Shown in pieces: positions 58,330 through 64,000 of a DNA stretch of 64,000 bases; within the stretch, counting starts at the first letter, position 1, and each line of letters opens with the position of its first letter. The position numbers were made by a program, and so were the translations under genes. Source of the DNA: Sphingomonas koreensis (GTDB lineage: Bacteria; Pseudomonadota; Alphaproteobacteria; Sphingomonadales; Sphingomonadaceae); contig RCZF01000001.1 in the NCBI GenBank assembly GCA_006438735.1, positions 806,001-870,000 on the forward strand. Direction: 5' to 3'. A model generated the notes under the pieces. It was not told the origin of the DNA. It searched no databases and was given only the letters and a program-made list of their open reading frames with translations.

Positions 58330-59102
58330 CACCGCTGAGTGAAATCCTCGCCGCTGCCCGCCCGACCGACACCGGCTTCACGGCGACGATCCCCGCCGAC
58401 TGGATGCAGGGCCGGACGACCTATGGCGGATTGTCCTCCGCGCTCGCCCTTTATGCTGCGCAGCATTCGGAGGCCGATCTGCCGCCGCTGCGATCCGCCC
58501 AAGTGTCTTTCATCGGCCCGCTCGCCGGCGCGGTGACGGTCACCGCGACCAAGCTCCGCCGTGGCCGGAACGCGGCCTTCATCCAATCCGACATCACGTC
58601 GGACGCCGGCCTCGGCTACCGCGCCACCTTCGTGTTCATGGCCGATCAGCCGTCACGCCTGTCGCTCGACGAGGCGGCGGGCCATGATCGCCCTGCCCCC
58701 GCGCCGGACGCCAAACTCTACACTGGACCCGACGAGTTCTTCACCGGCAATTTCAACTTCCTCGACCTGAAGGAGCCCGATCTCGGCCCGGCCGAATTGC
58801 TGCGCTGGGCGCGATTGCGCGATTCGGACGGGCTCGATCCGATGGTCGAGCTGATGGCGGTCGCCGACGCCCTGCCGCCTGCGGCGTTCAAGCTCCTCGG
58901 CAACGTCCACGCGCCAGTCAGTTCGCTGACGTGGATCGTCAACCTGCTGACACCGCGGCCCGCCACGCGCGACGGCTGGTGGCTGCTCCACGCCCGCGCC
59001 GATCAGGCAAAAAGCGGCTGCTCGAGCCAATCGATGGCGATCTGGAACGCCGACGGCCAGCGCGTCGCCGAGGGCATGCAGAGCGTCGCGATTTTCGCTT
59101 AG
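58326..59102 (+). CDS. Acyl-CoA thioesterase, double hot-dog (TesB-like) family
   Basis: 258 residues. The first hot-dog begins at IPADWMQGRTTYGGLSSALA; the second ends DGWWLLHARADQAKSGCSSQ and GQRVAEGMQSVAIFA, with the Asp/Ser/Gln residues expected of the TesB-like fold. It lacks the full TesB length and belongs to the shorter thioesterase-like superfamily. It is translationally coupled to the acyl-CoA synthetase by a 4-base overlap. Confidence 0.88.
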   Translation: MTPLSEILAAARPTDTGFTATIPADWMQGRTTYGGLSSALALYAAQHSEADLPPLRSAQVSFIGPLAGAVTVTATKLRRGRNAAFIQSDITSDAGLGYRATFVFMADQPSRLSLDEAAGHDRPAPAPDAKLYTGPDEFFTGNFNFLDLKEPDLGPAELLRWARLRDSDGLDPMVELMAVADALPPAAFKLLGNVHAPVSSLTWIVNLLTPRPATRDGWWLLHARADQAKSGCSSQSMAIWNADGQRVAEGMQSVAIFA

Positions 59103-59114
59103 CAACGCCCGCCC

Positions 59115-59163
59115 TGCGACAATTTGCGACACTTTCGTCGCTGCCGGACAAACCCTTGCGACA
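59115..59163 (+). promoter_or_regulatory. Direct TGCGACA heptamers upstream of the EF-hand gene
   Basis: TGCGACA occurs at 59115-59121, 59125-59131 and 59157-59163. The first two are exactly 10 bases apart, the third 32 bases further, all on the same DNA face. OmpR-type regulators bind tandem heptamers at this spacing, and an OmpR-type regulator lies two genes downstream. No clear -35/-10 is assignable. Confidence 0.5.
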
Positions 59164-59226
59164 GCCGGAGCCCAGAACAGCCAGGACGGCGGGAACGGTT
59201 CTCGCCCCTGACAAGGACCCTGCCCG

Positions 59227-59847
59227 ATGAAGAAGTTCATTCTCGCGGCCGTTCTCGCCGGCACCGCCCTTAGCGGCGCGGCAATCGCCGGCCAGACTGC
59301 CGCCCCCGCCCCGCCTGCTGCGCCGACGATGCATCATCGCGGCGATCACGGTGATTGGATGGCCAAGCTCGACACCAACAAGGACGGCGTCATCACCCGC
59401 GACGAGGCGATTGCCGCCGCCGACGCGCGCTTCGCCAAGATGGATCCGAACGGCGACGGCCAGATCACCAAGGAAGAAATGCAGGTCAAGCACCAGGCGA
59501 TGCGCGCCAAGTGGCAAGCCAAGCGCGCCGCCGATGGTGATCAGGCGGCCACGCCGCGCACCGGCCCCGACGGCAAGCCTATGGCGGCGCATCACGGCAT
59601 GCGCCACCACCGCGGCGGCCACGGCATGATGATGCAGCGGATCGACGCCAACAATGACGGCACGATCACCCGCGACGAAGCCCGCGCTGCCGCCACGCAG
59701 CGGTTCGACAAGATGGATGCGAACCACGACGGCCGCATCGATCAGGCCGAAATGCAGGCGATGAAGGCCGAGCGCCAAGCCAAGCGCGCCGACATGCGCG
59801 CCAAATGGCAGGCCAAGCGCGCCGCCGAACAGCCGGCCGGCCAGTAA
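59227..59847 (+). CDS. Periplasmic EF-hand protein with four calcium loops and His-rich patches
   Basis: 206 residues; signal peptide ending AIAGQ. Four canonical EF-hand loops lie at about 49-60 (DTNKDGVITRDE), 73-84 (DPNGDGQITKEE), 140-151 (DANNDGTITRDE) and 164-175 (DANHDGRIDQAE). The two halves are clear duplicates, each with the same MRAKWQAKRAA helix. His-rich stretches (HHRGDHGD near 36; HHGMRHHRGGHG near 122) precede each pair and may bind a transition metal. It probably senses or buffers Ca2+ or another cation in the periplasm and sits just before a two-component pair. Confidence 0.9.
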   Translation: MKKFILAAVLAGTALSGAAIAGQTAAPAPPAAPTMHHRGDHGDWMAKLDTNKDGVITRDEAIAAADARFAKMDPNGDGQITKEEMQVKHQAMRAKWQAKRAADGDQAATPRTGPDGKPMAAHHGMRHHRGGHGMMMQRIDANNDGTITRDEARAAATQRFDKMDANHDGRIDQAEMQAMKAERQAKRADMRAKWQAKRAAEQPAGQ

Positions 59848-59862
59848 CACCGGTCACCGGCT

Positions 59863-59901
59863 GCCGGGCGGGCGACTCCTCCACGCCCGCCCGGCTCTTT
59901 T
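59863..59901 (+). terminator. Intrinsic terminator between the EF-hand gene and the response regulator
   Basis: A perfect 12-bp stem, GCCGGGCGGGCG / CGCCCGCCCGGC with a 9-base loop, is followed by TCTTTTCC. It is the strongest terminator-like structure in the window. It lies 16 bases after the EF-hand stop and 16 bases before the response-regulator ATG. Confidence 0.8.
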
Positions 59902-59916
59902 CCTGAAAGGCAGATC

Positions 59917-60651
59917 ATGGCAAGCGACGAGGCGATGGCCGAAACCCCGCACCTGCTGCTCGTCGACGACGAACGCTCGATCCGCGAGCCGCTTGCCAAA
60001 TATCTCGAAAAGCAGGGCTTCCGCGTGACGCAGGCCGGCGATGCCGAAGCGGCGCGCACGCGGCTTGCCGCTTATGCGATCGATCTCGTCATCCTCGACA
60101 TCATGATGCCGGGCGAAGACGGGCTGAGCCTCACCCGCCACATCCGCGAAACCAGCGAAATGCCGGTGATCCTGCTGACCGCGCGCAGCGAGGAAACCGA
60201 CCGCATCGTCGGCCTCGAAATGGGCGCGGACGACTATGTCGTAAAACCCTTCTCGCCACGCGAACTCGCCGCCCGGGTCAAGGTCATCCTGCGCCGCGCC
60301 GCGTCGGGCAATCGGCAGCATGCGCCCGAAACCGGTGCCTACGGCTTCGCCGGCTGGGTGCTCAAGACAGGCGAGCGCGCGCTTGTCGATCGCGAGGGCG
60401 TGTCCGTTCCACTCTCGACCGGCGAATACAATCTCCTGCTCGCGCTGGCGCAGCGCCCGCGCCAGGTGCTGACGCGCGACCAACTGCTCGATCTGACACA
60501 GGGCCGCGAGGCCGCCGCGTTCGACCGCGCGATCGACAACCAGGTCAGCCGGTTGCGCCGCAAGATCGAGGAAGACGCCAAAAATCCCGAGCTGATCAAA
60601 ACGGTGTGGGGCGGCGGCTACACGCTGGCGGCGGACGTGACGCGGCTGTGA
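59917..60651 (+). CDS. OmpR-family response regulator
   Basis: 244 residues. Receiver domain about 10-125: acidic pair LVDDE, phosphoacceptor in VILDIMMPGEDG, the switch Thr in LLTARS and Lys in VVKPFSP. The C-terminal winged helix (about 145-240) ends LIKTVWGGGYTLA, the OmpR/PhoB signature. AAAGG lies upstream of the ATG. Its stop overlaps the histidine-kinase GTG start. It probably regulates the EF-hand gene and itself (see the TGCGACA repeats), though this is inference. Confidence 0.95.
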   Translation: MASDEAMAETPHLLLVDDERSIREPLAKYLEKQGFRVTQAGDAEAARTRLAAYAIDLVILDIMMPGEDGLSLTRHIRETSEMPVILLTARSEETDRIVGLEMGADDYVVKPFSPRELAARVKVILRRAASGNRQHAPETGAYGFAGWVLKTGERALVDREGVSVPLSTGEYNLLLALAQRPRQVLTRDQLLDLTQGREAAAFDRAIDNQVSRLRRKIEEDAKNPELIKTVWGGGYTLAADVTRL

Positions 60652-62003
60652 GCCGGCTATCGATCTGGCCGCGCAGCCTCGCCGGCCAGATGGCGTTGCT
60701 CGTCGCGATCGCGCTGTTCGTCGCGCAGGCGATCAACTTCGGCCTGCTGCTGCGCGAACGTAATCAATTGCGCTTCGAACAAATCACCACGCCGACCGTT
60801 ACGCGGCTGGTCGATGCCGAGGAGCGACTGGCCAGCGGGGCCGCGGCCGATTCGGGGCGCGGCCACGTCCAGCTGCTGCCGACCAATCCCGTCGATCCGC
60901 GGTTGTCGCGTCAGGGCGATGTCGAACAGGGCATCCGCACCGCGCTCGGCAGCGCCGGCTTCACCGTCGGTGCCATCGTCGCCGCGACCCGTCCGCTGCA
61001 GCCGACCGACTGGCAGCCGCATCGCTTCGGCCGTCACCGCGCCGCGCGGCTCAGCCGGTTCGACACCGTTCTCGACGTCGCGGTCGAGATACCGGGCCGC
61101 GGCTGGCTGTCGCTGCGCGCGCCCTGGCCGCGCACCGATCGCTCGCTGATCTGGCGGCTGATCGCGCAGACGCTGATCCTGTACGTCATCGTGCTGCTGC
61201 CGGTGCTGTGGATCGGCCGGCGCATCTCGCGGCCGCTGCAATCGCTGGCGGCTGCCGCGCAGACCTTCACCCCGGGCGATCATGCCGAGCCGCTCACTGA
61301 AACCGGCCCCCGCGACGTGCGCGAAGTGACGACCGCGTTCAATGCGCTCACGCTGCGCGTCACCGCGATGCTCGACGAGAAGGACCGGATGCTCGGGGCG
61401 ATCGGCCACGATCTGCGCACGCCGCTCGCCGCGCTGCGTGTGCGCATCGAATCGGTCGAGGACGATCAGGACCGTGCGCGGATGGCCGACACGATCGACG
61501 AGATGAACCGCACGCTCGACGACATCCTGTCGCTCGCCCGGCTCGGCCGCCCCAGTGAACCGCCGGTCGACGTCGATCTCAGCGCGCTGGTCGATGCCGT
61601 GGTCGAGGATTTTCGCGATCTCGGCGCCGACGTGAGCTTTGCAGACGGCGCGCGGCTGCCGATGAAGCTGCGCCCCTCGCTGATGCGCCGCGCGGTGCGC
61701 AATTTGATCGAGAACGCGATCAAATACGGCGATTCGGCGATCGTCCGGATCGAGCCGGCGGCCGATCTGGTGCGGATCGTCGTGTCGGACCAGGGCCCCG
61801 GCATTCCGCCCGACCGGATCGCCGACGTATTCGATCCGTTCACCCGCCTCGAAACCTCGCGCAACCGCGAGACCGGCGGCATCGGGCTCGGCCTCGCGCT
61901 GGCGCAGGCGATCGTCGACGACGCCGGCGGGCAGATCAGCCTGGAGAACCGCGCCGGCGGCGGGCTCGACGCCGTCATCGCGCTTTCGCGCCTACCGGCT
62001 TAG
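60648..62003 (+). CDS. Sensor histidine kinase (EnvZ-like topology)
   Basis: 451 residues; GTG start overlapping the regulator stop (GTGA). Helices at about 8-30 and 170-192 bracket a periplasmic sensor region of about 140 residues. A HAMP linker follows, then HisKA with IGHDLRTPLAALR (phosphorylated His) and a catalytic domain with NLIENAIKYG, DQGPGIPPD and GGIGLGLALAQ (N, G1, G2 boxes). The sensor contains few acidic clusters, so direct Ca2+ sensing is not evident; the EF-hand protein may be the ligand carrier. Confidence 0.94.
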   Translation: MSRLSIWPRSLAGQMALLVAIALFVAQAINFGLLLRERNQLRFEQITTPTVTRLVDAEERLASGAAADSGRGHVQLLPTNPVDPRLSRQGDVEQGIRTALGSAGFTVGAIVAATRPLQPTDWQPHRFGRHRAARLSRFDTVLDVAVEIPGRGWLSLRAPWPRTDRSLIWRLIAQTLILYVIVLLPVLWIGRRISRPLQSLAAAAQTFTPGDHAEPLTETGPRDVREVTTAFNALTLRVTAMLDEKDRMLGAIGHDLRTPLAALRVRIESVEDDQDRARMADTIDEMNRTLDDILSLARLGRPSEPPVDVDLSALVDAVVEDFRDLGADVSFADGARLPMKLRPSLMRRAVRNLIENAIKYGDSAIVRIEPAADLVRIVVSDQGPGIPPDRIADVFDPFTRLETSRNRETGGIGLGLALAQAIVDDAGGQISLENRAGGGLDAVIALSRLPA

Positions 62004-63121
62004 TGCGCGCCGAACGCGCTTTTCGGGACAAGGGTGATGCGGCAGGCGAGATCGGCCTCGCCGCTGGCGACGACATAGTGATCGCCCGCGTCGGCAATGC
62101 CGGTGGAGAACACGACATTGTCGAGATATTTCAGATCTTCGATCGGCCTGGTCAGCGCCGTCGTGGGCTCGATCAACGCCTCGTGGCTGGTGCGCACGAC
62201 GCGCGACGGATCGTCGCGATCGAGCATCGACCAATAAGTGCGATAGATACCGACCACGCCTGCCGGCTCCACGCCGTGCCACAGGCTGAGCCACCCGTCA
62301 TCGGTGAGGATCGGTGGCGTCCCGCCGCCCATCCGCGCGGTCGCGAGCGTCGCCGAATGCGGGCGGATACCCGGCTTGTCGCAAGGCTTCCAGTGCATCG
62401 CGTCGGGCGAGGTGGCGAGATTGATCGACGGCCCCGCGCGCCACTCGCTGCCTGGCGGATAGGCGAAATAGAGGTCGCCGAGCGGCCGCGTCTGCGCCCA
62501 ATATTTCTCGCCGATCAGCCCTTCGAAGATCAGCATGTCCTTGTTCTGGTGATCGAGCACGATGCCTTCGAGCGTCCAATAGAGCGCATCGGGTGAGCTG
62601 TAGAGCGTGGTCGAATGGCGCTCGGGGCTGACCGAGCAGGTCGTCATCAGGAAACGATCGCCGACGAGGCTGATCCGCGCATCCTCGACGCCGTAGCATT
62701 GGTAGGACGCCGCCGGCGCGACGATCCGATCGTAATGGACGGCGATCACCTTTGCGCCGCTCGCATCGAGCTCGACCGGCAGCAGCCAGGACAGCGACGT
62801 CAATGCCATCACCCGCCAACCTGCGCCGCGCATCATGAACTTTCGCGGATCGGCGGTATCGACCATCTCGAGCGGCCAGGCATCGAGCGTGTAGCCGCCG
62901 TCGAACCACCGGATCGAATGGATCTTGCCGTCGCGGATCGGCTCCTTCAGCGCCTCGGCAACGCGCACCATCAACAGGAGATTGCCGTTGCCGAGCCGCG
63001 TCATGCCGGGATTGAACGCGCCGAGCACATAGGTTTCGGCGTCGATCTTGCCGGCCAGCGGCGATCGCGACAGATCGACGTCGTGCGGCGTGAAGACGAG
63101 CGAATCGAAGAAGAAGCTCAT
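62000..63121 (-). CDS. GH130-type glycoside phosphorylase/hydrolase family protein
   Basis: 373 residues, five-bladed beta-propeller. FNPGMTRLGNGNLLLMVRVAE and YGVEDARISLVGDRF fit the GH130 family (VEDARI carries the conserved Asp). GTPPILTDDGWLSLWHG and [20 protein letters not shown] are later blades. GH130 enzymes phosphorolyse or hydrolyse beta-mannosides; which one cannot be decided by eye. No signal peptide, so cytoplasmic. The start overlaps the SDR stop by 4 bases (ATGA). Confidence 0.82.
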   Translation of the reverse strand: MSFFFDSLVFTPHDVDLSRSPLAGKIDAETYVLGAFNPGMTRLGNGNLLLMVRVAEALKEPIRDGKIHSIRWFDGGYTLDAWPLEMVDTADPRKFMMRGAGWRVMALTSLSWLLPVELDASGAKVIAVHYDRIVAPAASYQCYGVEDARISLVGDRFLMTTCSVSPERHSTTLYSSPDALYWTLEGIVLDHQNKDMLIFEGLIGEKYWAQTRPLGDLYFAYPPGSEWRAGPSINLATSPDAMHWKPCDKPGIRPHSATLATARMGGGTPPILTDDGWLSLWHGVEPAGVVGIYRTYWSMLDRDDPSRVVRTSHEALIEPTTALTRPIEDLKYLDNVVFSTGIADAGDHYVVASGEADLACRITLVPKSAFGAH

Positions 63122-63885
63122 TCGTCGCGCACCCGCGGCACGACGGTCATCTGCTGCACGACGGTGCGCGCCGGCTGCGTCAGCGCGAAATGCGCGGCGA
63201 CCGCGATATCCTCGGCGCGCAGCATTTTCGCGTCGGCGATCAGCTTGCGCTTCTTGTCGTCGGGATAGTCTGCGGCATCCTGGAAATCGGAGCCGGTGAA
63301 ACCCGGCTCGATCAGCGAGACGCGCACGCCCTTCTCGCCCTGTTCGCGGCGCAGCGCCTCGGCAAAGCCGGCGATGCCCGCCTTGATCCCGGCATAGATC
63401 GTCGAACCGCCGCCGAGCACATGCGCCGACATCGATCCGATCAGCACGACGTCACCTTTGATCTCGCCTTTGCCATCGAAACGATCGAGCGCCTCATGCG
63501 CGCTCAGCAGATACCCGGTGAAATCGGTGGCGATCTGATAGCGCAGCGCCTTTTCGTCGGTTTCGCCGAGCGCGTCGGCCGGCACGGCGGCATTGATCAC
63601 GGCGATGTCGAGCCCGCCCAGCCATTCGGTCGCCTCGGTGAAATAGCGTGCGACATTTTCGGGGTCGGCCAGATCGATCGCGGTGCCGGCGCCGTCACCG
63701 ACCTCGGCAATCCGATCGAGCGCATCGCGCAGCGGCTCGGCGGTTCGCCCGCAGATGTGGACCTTGGCGCCTTCGCTCGCCAGCAACACCGCAATGGCGC
63801 GGCCGATCCCGGTCGTTCCACCGGTGACGATCGCCCTGCGCCCTTTGAGCGGCGTCACGGCGGTATGGGCATCGGCTTCGGTCAT
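63118..63885 (-). CDS. SDR family oxidoreductase
   Basis: 255 residues. The nucleotide loop TGGTTGIGRA, a Gly after beta-2 (CGRTAEP), NAAV in place of NNAG, and the catalytic Y-A-G-I-K in TIYAGIKAGIAGF. The short C-terminus lacks the usual D-G-G end, so it resembles YdfG/serine dehydrogenase-like SDRs more than FabG. It is coupled to the GH130 gene, suggesting a sugar-linked substrate. Confidence 0.88.
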   Translation of the reverse strand: MTEADAHTAVTPLKGRRAIVTGGTTGIGRAIAVLLASEGAKVHICGRTAEPLRDALDRIAEVGDGAGTAIDLADPENVARYFTEATEWLGGLDIAVINAAVPADALGETDEKALRYQIATDFTGYLLSAHEALDRFDGKGEIKGDVVLIGSMSAHVLGGGSTIYAGIKAGIAGFAEALRREQGEKGVRVSLIEPGFTGSDFQDAADYPDDKKRKLIADAKMLRAEDIAVAAHFALTQPARTVVQQMTVVPRVRDE

Positions 63886-63923
63886 CGGCGGCTCCGGCTT
63901 GGGGGATACCCCAGCGAGACGCC

Positions 63924-64000
63924 TCAGGCGGTGGCGGGTTCCTTGAGCCGCGCGAGCAAGCGATCGATCGCTGCCACTGCAGCCGGCTCGGACAGCGTCG
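63924..64000 (-). CDS. C-terminal end of an unidentified gene cut by the window edge
   Basis: 25 codons, including a TGA stop 38 bases before the SDR ATG, are open on the minus strand and read ...AAIDRLLARLKEPATA at the end. The spacing and strand suggest membership of the SDR-GH130 operon. Too little is visible to name a family. Confidence 0.45.
   Translation of the reverse strand, partial: TLSEPAAVAAIDRLLARLKEPATA

Overview
The window is high-GC, gene-dense chromosomal DNA of an alphaproteobacterium, most likely a Sphingomonas or close relative. Protein similarity remembered by eye, the rpsB-tsf-pyrH-frr-uppS-cdsA-dxr-rseP-bamA-ompH-fabZ order and the REP-like intergenic palindromes point that way. 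In this block ompH runs straight into fabZ with no lpxD, lpxA or lpxB. That fits a group that builds its outer membrane with glycosphingolipids rather than LPS. I see no plasmid, phage, integrase, transposase, rRNA or CRISPR; it reads as ordinary chromosome with an accessory catabolic section.

Layout. 1-3127 (minus): a peptidoglycan-remodelling trio (lytic transglycosylase, RlpA, D-Ala-D-Ala carboxypeptidase cut by the window edge). 3221-3310: tRNA-Ser(TGA). 3410-4217: a small membrane protein and a PilZ protein. 4299-15991 (minus): the translation / isoprenoid / phospholipid / outer-membrane-assembly block from rpsB to rpmE. 16236-18098: a small membrane protein, pssA and psd (phosphatidylethanolamine synthesis). 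18227-21069: icd and a GNAT-nitrilase fusion. 21080-25453: nitronate monooxygenase-like flavoprotein, GT4 glycosyltransferase, SMP-30 lactonase, L,D-transpeptidase-like protein. 25568-28559 (minus): compact rutB-C-D-A pyrimidine catabolism operon, then tRNA-Asp(GTC). 28800-35749: AI-2E-type transporter, glycerol kinase, CPBP protease, M3 oligopeptidase, Crp/Fnr regulator.

35840-59102 is an acyl-CoA catabolism region: two acyl-CoA ligases, a FadB/FadJ-like bifunctional enzyme, five acyl-CoA dehydrogenases (ACADs), two thioesterases, two SDRs, a zinc alcohol dehydrogenase, an aminoglycoside-phosphotransferase-like kinase, a GST and a double-headed TetR regulator. Four of the ACADs form two alpha/beta pairs. 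In each pair the second subunit lacks the catalytic glutamates, as in heteromeric steroid-type ACADs. The fifth ACAD sits in a run with the kinase, as in ACAD10/11 and Lva systems that process 4-hydroxyacyl-CoAs. Together this suggests degradation of branched, cyclic or hydroxylated acyl substrates; the substrate cannot be read from the sequence.

59227-62003: a periplasmic four-EF-hand, His-rich protein, a strong intrinsic terminator, and an OmpR-type response regulator and histidine kinase. Direct TGCGACA heptamers lie upstream of the EF-hand gene. 62000-64000 (minus): a GH130-type glycoside enzyme translationally coupled to an SDR, and the last codons of another gene.

Intercistronic spacers carry at least six families of paired palindromes (REP/REPIN-like), nearly all between co-directional genes of the same operon.
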